Counted from the stretch's first letter, positions 19,192 to 31,469 are shown. The stretch: DNA of 64,000 bases from Phytophthora quininea (GCA_011947345.1 JAAVTG010000451.1:1-64000); one strand, 5' to 3'. The notes: a model not told the origin generated them from the letters alone. Numbers and translations are program-made.

Positions 19192-22100
19192 ATGGCTCCT
19201 TCGCCGCTCGTGGTGCTCTGCGGCGACCGCGCGCCTGATGCGCTGGTGCAGACGGCGGCTGCGTTGCAGTCGGGCGGCCTCCGTGTGGCGTCGCTCTGCT
19301 CCCCAGCCGTCGCTGCAGCATTGACAGCTGCCAAGGTGCCGCACGTGGCCGTGGCCACCCCCGCCGACGTGCAGCTCATGCTTTCGGACCGTGTGACGGC
19401 TGTACTGGCGCTGCCTCCAAGCTCCGAGGACGTCCAGACAACTCACGCCCGTGTGGCCCAGTGGGTCTCTGGCCCGTACGCGTTCGTGCGCACCGCTGCC
19501 TGGAACCACAAGCAGATCGCCGTCGTCGTGGACGAGCAGGACCTCGCTACTGTGCAGAGCAAGCTCTCCAAGGACGCGTCGTTGGCCTACTCGCTGCGTG
19601 AACGTCGTGCCTTGGCCGAGAAGGCCTTTGCCAAGTTCGCGGAACTGGACCAGGCCATCGCTGACAGTCTTGGCGGCGACGACGAAGTGGTACACGACGT
19701 GCTGCTGGTTGGCAATGGCGGTCGTGAGCATGCCATTGCATGGAAGTTGGTTCAGTCTGCGTCGGTGGGACACATCTACGTGGCGCCGGGCAATGCTGGC
19801 ACGGCGGACGAGAAGAGCGGCATCTCCAACGTCGACATTGGCGTGGGCAAGCACGACGAACTCATCGCTTTTACCAAGAGCAAGGGTGTGTCGTTCTGTG
19901 TGGTCGGACCGGAGGCTCCGCTCATTGACGGTCTTGCTGACAAGATGAACGCTGCGGGCATCCCTACGTTCGGGCCGAGCAAGGCAGCGGCGCAGCTGGA
20001 GGCGTCCAAGGCCTTCTCCAAGGACTTTATGCGTCGTAACGACATCCCGACGGCTGCGTACGAAAACTTCACGGACTACGAGAAGGCCAAGGCGTACCTG
20101 GACTCGATCGACCACAACATCGTCGTCAAGGCTTCGGGCATTGCGGCTGGCAAGGGTGTTTTGATCCCAACCAACAAGGAGGAGGCCCACGAAGCTCTGC
20201 GTGAAGTCATGCTGGAGAAGGCTTTTGGATCTGCTGGCGATGAGGTCGTGCTTGAGGAGTTCATGACTGGAGAGGAGGTATCGCTACTGGCGTTTTGTGA
20301 CGGCGAGCGTGTTGTGTGTATGCCCGGCGTGCAGGACCACAAGCGCATTTTGACGCCGACCAGGGCCCCAACACTGGTGGGATGGGTGCCTACGGCCCTG
20401 CGCCGTGCCTAACCAGCGAGCTTGAGCGTGAGTGCGTGGGTATTGTCGAGCGTGTGATTGCCGCGATGAAGAAGGAAGGCATGCCGTACGTTGGCGTCCT
20501 GTACCCCGGCTTCATGCTAACCCCGACGGGGCCCAAGATCGTAGAGTTCAACTGCCGCTTTGGCGACCCGGAGACGCAGGTTGTTCTGCCGCTGCTTCAC
20601 AGCGACCTGTTCGAGATCATGCGCGCTTGTGTCGAGCACCGTCTTGAGCGTTCGCTGGTGTCGTGGAAGAGCGGCTCTGCTGCCACCGTTGTGTTGGCGT
20701 CGCAGGGATACCCGAACAGTTACCCGAAGGGCAAGACCATCACCGGTCTCGAGGAGGCTCAGTCCATGAAGGATGTGGATGTTTTCCACGCCGGTACGGC
20801 TACTGCTGCGGATGGCAGCGTGATAACATCGGGCGGCCGTGTGCTGGCTGTTACTGCTGTTGGTCCTTCGATGCAGGCCGCTCTCGAGCGCGCCTACGAG
20901 GGCGTCTCGAAGATTTACTTCGAGGGTGTGCAGTACCGCTCGGACATCGGCCTGAAGGGTCTGCTGCACGGTGCTAAGAAGCTGAAGTTGGCCGTACTGG
21001 GCTCCACGCGTGGCAGCAGCATGCAGCCGATCATCGATGCCATCGAGGCGGGTGAGCTGAATGCCAGTATTGATATTGTGGTCAGCGACAAGTCTGCTGC
21101 CGGCATTCTGGAGCGCGCCAAGACGCATGGAATTGAAGCTCAGGCTTTGTCGGCCAAGGGTTTGTCCCGTGCTGAGTTTGACGCCAAGGTGTCTGACGTG
21201 ATCAAGGCAAAGAACGTCGACTTGGTGCTCCTGATCGGCTACATGCGCATTCTGTCGGGCGAGTTCTGCAAGGAATGGGAGAACAAGGTGCTGAACGTGC
21301 ACCCGTCTCTGCTTCCGGACTTTGCTGGCGGCATGGACCTCGCTGTGCATCGCGCTGTGCTGGAGGCGAAGAAGACTGAGAGTGGCTGCACCGTGCACTT
21401 TGTGACGGAGGAGGTCGATGCTGGTCCGATTGCTGTGCAGATGAAATGCCCAGTGCTGGAGACGGACACGCCAGAGACTCTGAAGGCTCGTGTGCAGCCG
21501 CTGGAAGGAGCTGCCTTCTTGCACGCTATCAAGCTCGCACAGACAGGTTTGCTACCGAAGAGCAAGGCGGGCAAGAAGCAGATCACTTACGCAGATGCCG
21601 GTGTGAGCATCGACGCTGGCAACGAGCTTGTGAACATGATTAAGCCGCTGTGCAAGTCGACCGTGCGTGTTGGTTGTGACGCTGACCTGGGTGGCTTCGG
21701 CGGCATTTTCGACCTTCAGGCTGCGGGTTACGAAAAGGACACGGCACTTGTGGCTTGCACGGATGGCGTGGGCACCAAGCTGCGTGTTGCTCAGCTTGCG
21801 AAGAAGCACGACACCGTGGGCATTGACCTCGTTGCCATGTGTGTGAACGATCTGATCGTGCAGGGCGCTGAGCCGCTCTTCTTCTTGGACTACTATGCTT
21901 GCGGAAAGCTCGAGGTGCAGGAGGCTGCCGATGTGGTCAAGGGCATTGCTGAGGGATGTCGCCAGTCGGACTGTGGTCTGATCGGTGGTGAGACTGCCGA
22001 GATGCCTTCCATGTACCATGACGGCGACTACGATATGGCCGGCTTCTGTGTTGGTGCCGTCCGCAAGAGCGCGATCCTGCCGCTTCCTGTGCAGGAGGGC

Positions 22101-22625
22101 TTCACCGTGCTGGGTTTGGCGTCGTCGGGTGTGCACTCCAATGGCTTCTCGCTTGTGCGCAAGCTGGTGGAGGTGTCGGGTCTGGCGTACAGCGACCCGT
22201 GCCCGTTCGAGGCTGGCAAGACTCTGGGCGAGAGTCTTCTCACCCCGACCAAGATCTACGTCAAGCAGTTGATGCCGACTGTGAAGCAGGGTCTGATCAA
22301 TGCGCTCGCGCATATCACCGGTGGCGGTCTGCTGGAGAACATTCCCCGTGTACTGACCAAGGATCTGGCTGTGGATATTGACTGCGCTAGCTGGCCCCTG
22401 CCGCCGGTCTTCAAGTGGCTACAGAAGATGGGAAACCTCTCCAATGCTGAGCTCGCCCGCACCTTCAACTGCGGTATCGGCATGGTGCTGCTGCTGCCTG
22501 AGGCCAACGTGGCCGAAGTGACTCGCCAGGTCGAGGCGACTGGCGAGAAGGTTTACCGTCTGGGTACGACCATTGCTCGTGCAGCTGACGCCGAGCAGGT
22601 TGTGTTGCATGGCGCCATGGCATAA
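19192..22625 (+). CDS. Multifunctional purine enzyme: IMPCH-like + GARS + GART + AIRS
   Basis: De novo purine synthesis steps 2, 3 and 5 in one ~1,144-residue protein. Residues ~1-165 resemble the MGS-like/IMP cyclohydrolase half of PurH ([57 protein letters not shown]). ~167-595 is GARS ([48 protein letters not shown]). ~596-795 is GART ([42 protein letters not shown]). ~796-1143 is AIRS ([46 protein letters not shown]). The start at 19192 (MAPSPLVV) follows a pyrimidine-rich leader; the frame is open further upstream. One base is missing at TTTT 20348-20351 ([13 protein letters not shown]). The domain order differs from the animal GARS-AIRS-GART enzyme. Confidence 0.93.
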
Positions 22626-22732
22626 GCGATAAGATATATCGGTGTGAGGCACCGCCAACTTTTGTGCGTTCACGTTTCAATATTGGTATTTCATCTTGTA
22701 TGTACTGTAGCTGTTTTCCGCTGTAACATTTT

Positions 22733-23458
22733 CTAGCGATGCGAGGCTACAGAATCGTAAGTGGAGCTCTTCTTGAAAAGCCACAGCAACGTTAGGGAGC
22801 CAAATAGAAGCTCCATACACTGGAGGAAGATTGCAATGCTGTTGATTGCGATCTCCACGTCCAGACTGCAAAGATTGAGGTTTGAAATCGCCAAAGTAAA
22901 CCAGAGTGAAAGCACGAACGTACATATGCGGCTGCAGTCGAAGGAAACAAATATTGCTCGCAAATGCAGGCGCAGCCAAGGCGATTGCGAGTAGAAGCGG
23001 AGCTCGTTTCTTGGTCTTGTTGCCCTTAGAGTCTAGACAATTGTTGAATCATGTTAGAACCGTTTGATACCACTTGGCACCGGCAAACACGACGCACTTT
23101 GGCGAAGGCGCGTGTTCTCGAGGATCATGTAGAAGGCTAGAAACACTGTACCCCCGACTACTTGTCCGAAAGAGAGTGTTTCCAGCACAACACCTGCAAC
23201 ACATATTTCAAAATCAAAATGAGTATCTTGTAGCAGAAGGAGGTGAAAGGCAGAAGACGTGCGTTTGTAGGCAAACAGCGACGCTGAAAGCAACACGAAG
23301 CCGTGGAGGACCCACTGGTGACCGCACAACAACACTTGCAGAAGCAGCGATGGTAGCTGCCATCACGCTATTAGAAAACAAATATTATTCAGACTGCAAA
23401 ACTTACGAAGATCGTAGGACACATTTGGAAATTCCCCGGCGGTTTGCGCTATATTCAT
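22733..23458 (-). CDS. TMEM216/TMEM17-family ciliary transition-zone protein
   Basis: Small four-helix membrane protein. Assembled from exons: MNIAQTAGEFPNVSYDL; LPSLLLQVLLCGHQWVLHGF; LETLSFGQVVGGTVFLAFY with MILENTRLR; SKGNKTKKRAPLLLAIAL; and, after an intron at about 22865-22925, DVEIAINSIAIFLQCMELLF. The spacing of helices and the SKGNKxxxR loop match TMEM216 (GTKGNL..R between helices 2 and 3, L.LEVIMNGILL in helix 4). TMEM216-type proteins build the ciliary gate (MKS module). Some splice joins are one base off, as elsewhere in this window. Its start lies 184 bp from the divergent coiled-coil gene. Confidence 0.72.
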
Positions 23459-23641
23459 GGATCTCTACGGACGACCTGCTCCGCGGCGAACATCGACCCC
23501 AGCTGTGGTCTTCCTCAATGAGCGTCCAAAGTACGATACAGGCGACGATATGGCGCAATATTTAACATGGGTTCTTGTGCAGAGCGCATTCGTTTTCTTC
23601 AGGATTTCCGCCGCCCGGTGTAGACTACCGCCGTCGTGAAG

Positions 23642-26600
23642 ATGAGAATTCGTCCGAAGTTTTACCCGATCGCCCTGTATCGAACCAGCATCATCATGTT
23701 GTACACCAGTGGCCAAGTAGTCGATATCTCAACAGGTAGGTGACATGCACTGCACATTGTGCAGTAATCAAACCTTTAATGTTTTCACACTATGCCTGCA
23801 GACCTCAGAGTAGCAGCGGTGTACGACGCTCGAAGCGGTTTCTGGTAAGGAAAAACAACGACCACGAACAGCACGCGACGGGGTTCGGACACTACCTGCT
23901 GCGAACTTATCTGCAAAAGATCCACGTGTTTCACGAAAGGTAGTTGTTTGAGCAGCGAAATCGTGATGAAAAACTAATTGCTTTGAGTTTAGCAGACACT
24001 GCAAACCGTAGACCCCTGGACTTGGACATTCGGCAAATGAACGATGAAAGAGAGCCATCGCTCGATGAACGATATTTGCAGCAATTGAAAGCAGATATCC
24101 TTCATCTCCATCATGTCCGTCTCCAATTAGAGAAAGAAGCTGCTGCTACCGGAAGAGATACTGACAGACACTTGGGAATTTCGTCTGCATCTCAAGCGCC
24201 AAATCACGTCAAGAATTTGCTGCTTCATCGTAGCATGGACCTACCAACGAATTCCGAGACAGCCATTTCCGATATCCAAACACAACTGCAGCGGTATAAC
24301 AACTCAACCGACTCAACGCAGGTAAACACACAAGTTATGACACACTTTTCTGCAAAGCTTCTCACGTATTCATTTGAATATACCGCAGCTAACTGCAGCG
24401 AAAGTCAGTCTTGAAGGTCTTCTGGCGGATGCATTGACCAGCTTAATGGAGTTGTGCTTAGCTCGGGACGACACCGAAGGTTTGATAGGTGGTTGCACCG
24501 ACACAGACGACGGGAGCAACAAATTTAAACTGGAGCTACTTCGTCCTCCTGCTAGTCAGCAGCACGGGAAGCATCGTCGTTGCCCTTTGCCAACGGTTGT
24601 GGGACAAGTCCAGTGTCTATCTACGCTGGTGGAATTATTAGCGTTCTTCAGCAAACCGAGGTAATACGTGTTGTGTATTTTTGTTTGAATATGCTAGTGT
24701 TTCTAACACTTGTGAAAGCAGATCTTAAAGCGCACTGTTCTAGCATGCACAGGGGAAAAGAAGCTGTTGACTAAAGCAATCACCGATAAGGACGCCCAGA
24801 TTAAGCATCTCGCCGAACAAATCGGGGTCTTTAAAGATGTACTGGCTCGGAAGGGGCCGCAAACGGAGAGGATAATTCGTGTACGAATTCCCAACGAACA
24901 ACCAATGCAAGATTCTCGCCAAAATGACAATGCACCTGACACTGGCGCTTCAAAGTTAGCTCAAGCGACTGAGCAGCTTGTTCGCTTGGCAGAACTCGAA
25001 AAAGAACGAGTGAAGTTTCTATCGTCGATTCACGCAATGAAGGAGCAGAATGACAAGTTAGTGCAGCAGGTAAATCCCTATCGTTCCTGTTTGTTGCCGG
25101 TATAGTCAAGATACTTAATTTTACGTTGTTGCAGTTAGAGAAAACAGCGTTTGAGCTACAATACGCTCATGAACGGCTTGGAAATATGGAGACAATGCAT
25201 CAAGAATCGATGGACGTGAAAACTAAAGCATTTCTCGAACAGGTATGTTCCATTTTGTAAGCTGATGCACTGATAACACTTCTAACTGAGATCGCTTCAA
25301 ACAGATTGAATCGGCCGAAAAACGAGCCTCAGAACTTCAAAGTTCGGCCGTCTCAACCTCTGAGAGATATCGTGCCTTAGAAATCTCTGCTTCACAGGAG
25401 AAAGCTCAACTGAGACGAGACAAACAAGAGTTGGAACGACTCATCCGACTCAAAGAAGACGAGGCTACACAGCGACAAGCACAAGCCACAATGAAAGCCG
25501 ACATGAAGGCGCAAGCAACCGCTACACAGCTAAAACTTGTCACTCAGGAGTGTGCGCAAGTTCAGCAGTCTCTGTGTGATCTTCAGTCCGAGCTAAAAGT
25601 GCTGCGAAGAGAGAACAAGAAATCCCAAGACACCAATCACGCTTTGGAGCAAGAACTGAAAGCGCGAAATAGCGACATTGAGTCGCTATCTTCAAAATTG
25701 ACGACTGCAAACAACACGATTGCGGCTAAGGCGGTGCTGATGCAGCAGAGTGAAGAAAGAATTTCTGCTAGCTCCCAAGAAATTCAGCGTCAGCAGGATC
25801 TGCTGGAAAAACATGGACGTCAAGTCCGAGATCTGGAGTCTAAACTGAGTCGGTCCATTCCAGTTGACGACGAGGAGCTGCAGAGTCGACAGCAGCGTGA
25901 GGAAAGCACTTGGAATCAGAGAGTATCAGCGTTGGAGCACGCATTGGTAGCCGAGCGGCAAAATACGGCCTTGTTTCAAGAACAACAACGCAAGGCCGTG
26001 ATTATGGAGAAGGAAAGAGCTGCGCATGCAGTGAAGCAAGCGGAATCTGTAGCTGCAGAGCTGGCTACTGCCAACTTGTGCTTGTCGGAACGAAAACGGC
26101 AGCGAGATCAAGAACAACATGCGTTCGAGGAGAAATTGAAAGAGTTGGCAGATCGGACAGCAATGTTGGCATCTGACAAGGAGAGCCTACAGCGCGAACT
26201 AGATCTATTGAGACGGGTGAAACTGAATGCTGATGAAGAGAGCGCTGCCATAGAGAAGGCACTCCGCGAAGAGCTTGGGTCCGTGAAAGCCGAGCTTCAA
26301 TCGTTGACGGAGATTCGAGCGAACTTGGATCGAGCTCTCGCTCACGCATTATCTTCCCCCAGCGGCAAGAAGCCTCGACACCAAGCAACGTTGTCAGAAG
26401 TTCGTGCTGAGCTGCAGAAGGCAAAACAGAAAATCACTGCACTGGAAGAAGCGATTTCAAGCAATTGCAGTATCCGAGCCAGCGAAATTGATGGCAAGTT
26501 AGCCCAACTCAGCGCTCGAGAGAGGCGCATCGCTGAAGACCAAAGGTTCGTCTTATCTTGTGCAAATGTCGAGTACTCTTGGCGGGTATCTGACACTCAT

Positions 26601-27737
26601 TTTTGGCTCCAGAGGATTGAAGAAACAGCGAGCGGATGTAGTAACTGAACGGCGGCAGATTCAAACGCAGTGCATCGAGTTAGAAGCAACTGCATCCAAG
26701 CAAAAAGTTGACCACGACCTGATCAAGCAGATTGTTATGCTGCTAGCCCAGAGGCTTCATGTGCTGATGGAGCTTTTCAACGCTTCACCTGCGGCAGAAA
26801 CGCCGAGCACTCTCATTGACACCGACAAATGGAACAAATTGAAGGAAAATGGACAAACCTCCTCCAGCAATTGGAAAGCGTGGACTGGGAGTTGCTGAGC
26901 ATGCGCGATCGACTCGAGGAGCTGCATCAAGAATACGTGGGCTCCCCATTCGCTCCGATCGGTGAAAAGCTGCGTCCGTCGCGGTCTTCGCTGTTTTCGG
27001 GCTTCCACGGCCCCAATCCGTTCTCGGACGCCGTTGCTGCTGGTCGAGACACGGTACCGGTGGCGGACGAACTGAAGGCGAGTCACCTGCTGCGCCGACT
27101 TTCGTGCCCCGGCGAAAGTTTCGAGAGTCGTGTTCACCAAGTGAAAGGTGCGTCTTCAGTAGCCACGTGATCGATTTCTCGTTCCATCCTCACTCTGCTG
27201 TTGTCTTGGCCAGCGGAAGAGCATGAGACCTTCGCGCTCGCCCTCGCCAGAGAGATGACGGCCATGAAAGACGGCTACGAGCGGCAGCTGGAGCAACTTC
27301 GAGGCGAACTCTACAAGACGCAGCAGCTGCGCAAAGAAACCAGTCAGCGACTGCGTGCCGAGCTAGCAGCGCAGCGTACCCGAAGTGAACGCGTCATCGC
27401 AGAGCTCACCGAGCGTCTCAAGGAACTGGAGACGTCGCTGGAGAAACGCAGGCGCAGCAACCTCGAGCGGAGTGGGAGGGCAGCAAGTAGCGTCATCGAG
27501 GGCGCCAAGCTGCACGCGTACTGTGCGGGGGGCGTCGTCTGTGACGGTACAGACCCGAGACAGCGCGCCGGAAGAGGACGGGAATACACATGTGACGCGG
27601 CGAGCGATACCGCATCGAAGATGAATATCGGAGCCCCATGGCCACGGTCTCCAATATCGCCGAGGCCTCCTTCTCCACCAAGCTGGCCTTCTGCACCAAG
27701 GCTGGATCTTGTTGGGGTGTTGATGGAGGCGCCCTGA
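23642..27737 (+). CDS. Long coiled-coil protein (possible centrosomal/flagellar)
   Basis: Multi-exon gene, about 1,100 residues, dominated by heptad repeats, e.g. LVRLAELEKERVKFLSSIHA, EVRAELQKAKQKITALEEAI, LEELHQEYVG and MKDGYERQLEQLRGELYKTQ. Start at 23642 (MRIRPKFYPIALYR), exon 1 to 23735, intron to 23801, then VAAVYDARSGF; one base missing in the TTT just before 23847 is needed to join LLFEQRNRDEK. Further introns end in consensus AG near 24391, 24721, 25134, 25304, 26613 and 27213. Single bases are missing at CC 24610-24611 and AAAA 26846-26849. The C-terminus is Pro/Ser-rich (PISPRPPSPPSWP). No named family recognised; the head-to-head TMEM216-like neighbour hints at a flagellar role (inference). 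The 5' exons are less certain than the rest. Confidence 0.75.
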
Positions 27738-30174
27738 TTGGACGCGCCCCATCGTGCTCCGTGCCGGCGTTCCCTTGGCGACGAAGAAGAGCCGCCATGC
27801 GGCTCAGCTGAGCGATCAGATGGCTGCATTGTCGGCGGCAAAGGTAGCAAGGGGCCTTGCCGCATGTTGCCATGCAGCGCTTGATCGTCCTGCATCCATC
27901 CACCGGCTGGGCGATATCGAGGCGAGGCCAAGCTATTCTGCACGAGTCTTCCTTGGCGGCGGACGCGAAAGCTTCCAGCGCTCGCATATCTTTCACATTT
28001 TGGTGTGATGAGCGCTCCGCATGCGAACGAGGCCCACTTTGCTGGCCGCAACCACGCTCCAGCTCTCTTTCCTGCCATCTTGTTGCGGGCCCCACTGCCC
28101 CACGCGCTCGAAGGCCACGGCGTCTTGCTGTGCCGACACGAGTCGTCTGCGGCCGTCGAGTTCCAGTCTGGAAGTGCGACCCTGGACTGGAAAGGAGAAC
28201 ACCGGCACGGCACCGCTTTGTAATTCTCGTCAACCCGATCGTCGAGAAAACCTCCAGGTGGCCGCGGCTTGATTGTCGGGGGATGCGTTGCTCATTACTG
28301 TAGTCGTGCCTCCAATTTACGCCCCGGCTATGCAGCATTGTCCCCACCTACCCCTCAACGCCCATCCCCACCTCCGCTGGATCGATTTGCTGCATGCCAG
28401 CCGCCTGCGAGGCGGCATTTTCCTGTCTCTGTTGTGCCGGTGTCGTCGCTGGACCGAGTGGACGGCGCCAGAAAGCTCACAGCAGAAGCTCGCGTTCGGC
28501 TGACGCACTGCAGAACGCTATCTCCGCGAAGTTTGGTCCGCCGACGGTGCTTTCTTCGCGCCGGCGCGCACCTGCGCATTGACGAGAGCAGAAACAATTA
28601 CGGGTGTGCCAACAGAGACGAGCCATTTTGGATCTTTTTAACACTTTAAAATACGCTTTATAGGAATATTTGTTATTTCCCGAATGACCACTATATACAA
28701 GCCCTATATAATATTCCCCCTATAGAACTATAGGCATATTGGGGGCTATACAGTGATAAAAGGAAGGTTATCCGGCTGGAGAGGAGACATTTGCTTGCTT
28801 TTGACCCAGCTCTTCGCGGTGTCCGCACCGGCGATTCTTCTTGCTGTCTACTGTCGTGAGCTGTCCGAACATTGAGCGCCAGACCCCCACCACCACCACC
28901 ACATTCTTATAGAGGGGTTTGTCTGTACCCATTTTAAAGTTTTTCCAGCATACTTTATCCAAGTAGTTAGCTGCTATCGTGCCGCCGTGTCGCACGTGGC
29001 ATCTCGCCGTTTCGTTTCGCACGGTTTGTGTAACTCGTCTACAGTATAAAGATCGACTCGAACCACGAGCGCGACTTGGCGTACCTCGCTGCACTGCTTT
29101 GAGCATGCAAGTAGGAAAACAGCGGCGCATGCAGGCCAAGTCATGCCGCAATCCCCGTCCGCGAACGTCTGCGCGCCACAAACGCTGTGAAGCCTTTTGC
29201 TCCCTGCTCAGATTTGACTTTGAAGTATGACGCCCTGTCTGCGCGATCCCGCGAAACGAAGTTGCCCTTTCTGGCAAAGAGGGGGCGTCTCATTATGTTG
29301 ACGTAAGGAAGATCCTCTTTACAGTCATATACCTTGTGGAGACCCAGCCGGGTGGCGTTTAGGCGATTTGCATGTTGTGGTGATTTCCTCGCGGCAGCTC
29401 TGCCTTGTCGAGAGTGCTACTGCGTGGTTATTGTCGATAGAAAGAAACGGAAGTTGGTATGAACCATAACAGAGATGAAGGATTCATTTCCTCACGTATG
29501 TATTAGTTATTGGCATAATTTACATTGTGATTGATCTCCAACAAAGAAGGCCTATCATGGACACCGTGAAGTGTCCAACGCTGCTGAGTGAGAGGACGAT
29601 GACTTTACAGATTTAGAAGTCCGCACTACTGTTGTTAGATCCTCGCCTTGCGCACGTATCGATGAATGCCAATATTATATTCTCAAACGAACGCGTCATC
29701 CAACTCCGTGCCCAACTATTAATAAACCCTGCCTCTAAAGCTCGCGCGGTGATTGTGAGAACCCCTACGACGTTGAAGAGAATGACAGTCCGGACAGATG
29801 CAAGGCAGTCACACCAGGCGCAACACACGCCTTTCGCGGCTGGGCAGCCCAGCACCGGCAGATTATCACTGCTGGGAGGATCAGCACGCTGTCACATGTG
29901 CCATGTGGCCCTGTCTGGGCGCCTTTGCCCATCTGCCATTTCTTTTTCTTTCACTTGGCTTCAGTATGGTGGGGAGATGTCCTCGTCCCTGTCGCTCTAC
30001 CGTCACCTAGCCCTACCGGTGTTCATTCTCGGTTCCGCTCTCTTGGCTTCAGTATGTGACTCTCGTCCTTTGTATGCGGCCGTAATTGGTCCCCACTCGA
30101 GCGTCGTCACTCTTCATTTCGCGCCGCGCCCCGCAGGTCTCCGCTCCCCTCGAAAGTGATCGTCAACCGCCGCA
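27738..30174. other. Gene-poor 2.4 kb region
   Basis: No gene can be supported. Long overlapping minus-strand frames (27344-28213; 27493-28347) have no family features and look like chance frames in GC-rich DNA. A 169-codon minus frame at 28768-29277 is also unconvincing. An AT-rich patch at 28620-28760 holds a short palindrome (see separate entry). The last ~100 bp is the leader of the WRKY19-like gene. Confidence 0.5.
28719..28734. repeat. Short perfect inverted repeat in AT-rich patch
   Basis: CCTATAG-AA-CTATAGG: 7-nt arms with a 2-nt spacer. It is flanked by ATATTCCCCC on the left (28711) and ATATTGGGGG on the right (28736), which allow an alternative, longer pairing. Could be a terminator-like or mobile-element relic; function unknown. 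Confidence 0.5.
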
Positions 30175-31469
30175 ATGGACTGGATGCACCCGCGCGACCA
30201 ACTGCTGCGCGTATCGCCGCCCAACGCACCCTCCTTCAAGCTCGTGGACGCCAACAACCGCGTGCGCGAGCTCACGGACCCGCTCAAGCGCCAACTGGGC
30301 GCCTCCCCGGCCATCTACACGCCCAACATGGACGACGGACTCTCGGCCGCCGAGCTCGAGGAGCAGCGCCAGCTCGAGCAGCAGCTGCAGGTGCAGAAGG
30401 AAGAAATGTGCTTCATCTCGCCGCTGCCTCGTCCCGACGCCAGTCGCCGGGACGTGCCAGCTACGTCGCACGCCTTCACCTACGGCGGCTCCTCCAGCTC
30501 GTCCGTGTTCCACTCGACGCCACCTCTCGCCCCACCGGTGTCTCCGTTCGCTAGCATGGCGCTCTCGGCACCCGCCGCCCCCGTGGGCAAGGCGCACAAC
30601 CCCTTCATCACGGCCAAGGTCGAGAGCAGCCCCAGACTGCCGTCTCTCAACGCCATGCGCAGCTCCCCGGCACGCACTTGAAGCCGCTGGGCATCGCCCA
30701 ACGTCCGCCGCCGCTCTCGCTGCGGTCGTTCTCGGACGTGTCCACGCTGTCGTCCAGCTCCCAGTCGCCCTCGCCCTCGCCGCTGCTGCACCAACACCAC
30801 CCCAAGGCCCCGCTGCGCTCCATGTCCAACTCGTCGCTGTCATCGGCGGCCTCGACGTCCCCATGCTGTACTCGCAGTCTCTGCCTGGCGTGTCTTTCCT
30901 ACAGGACCGAAGACGTCCCCGCGCGTCGTTCGACGGCGCCGAACGCATGTCGCTGTCGTCAGAAGATGAGGAAACGGGCATGCGTCTATTGAGCTCCAGT
31001 GTGGGACGCAGCGAAGGCACCAGCGACGCCATGACGGCGGCTGCCAATGCTGCCGCCCTTGCGGCTATGAACAACAGCAGTGCGCGCAGCGGACGCGTGT
31101 GCCGGTACGCCAACTGCAGCAATATTGCTCGCTCGCGCGGCCTCTGCCGTACCCACGGCGGCGGCAAGCGCTGCTCGCACCCGAATTGCAACAAGAGTGC
31201 ACAGGCCAACCGCAAGTGCATTGCGCACGGAGGCGGCACTCCGTGCTCTTTCGGAGACTGCGAGAAGACGGCGCAGTCCCGCGGTCTGTGCAAGGCCCAC
31301 GGCGGAGGCGCGCTGCAAGCACCCGGATTGCCCCAAGAGCAGTCAGTCCAAGGGCCTGTGCCGCGGCCACGGCGGCGGCATCAAGTGCAAGGCCGAGGGC
31401 TGCGAGAAGTGGGTGCAAAAGAACGGGTACTGCATCAAGCACGGACGCGAGCGCGCGATGACTTCCTGA
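30175..31469 (+). CDS. WRKY19-like Cys-rich HGGG-repeat protein
   Basis: About 430 residues. The N-terminal half is low-complexity Ser/Pro-rich (SSSSVFHSTPPLAPP, STLSSSSQSPSPSPLL), typical of a disordered regulator. The C-terminal third has five tandem modules of the form C-x4-C-x(n)-R/K-x-C-x2-HGGG: CRYANCSNIARSRGLCRTHG, CSHPNCNKSAQANRKCIAHG, CSFGDCEKTAQSRGLCKAHG, CKHPDCPKSSQSKGLCRGHG and CKAEGCEKWVQKNGYCIKHG. Each is a likely zinc-binding CCCH module. Oomycete proteins of this kind are commonly annotated as WRKY transcription factor 19-like, although no WRKYGQK motif is present. Single bases are missing at GG 30669-30670, CCCC 30859-30862 and near 31310. DNA or RNA binding is inferred. Confidence 0.85.

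Noticed and set aside
19138..20190. 350-codon minus-strand ORF
   Set aside because: Antisense to the GARS domain of the purine enzyme; composition is typical of a complement of GC-rich coding DNA.
20517..21524. 335-codon minus-strand ORF
   Set aside because: Antisense to GARS/GART coding sequence; no recognisable protein features.
27344..28347. Two overlapping minus-strand ORFs of 284-289 codons
   Set aside because: They overlap the 3' end of the coiled-coil gene, lack any family motif and sit in GC-rich DNA where long chance frames are common.
30163..31293. 376-codon minus-strand ORF
   Set aside because: Antisense to the WRKY19-like gene; Ala/Arg-rich shadow.
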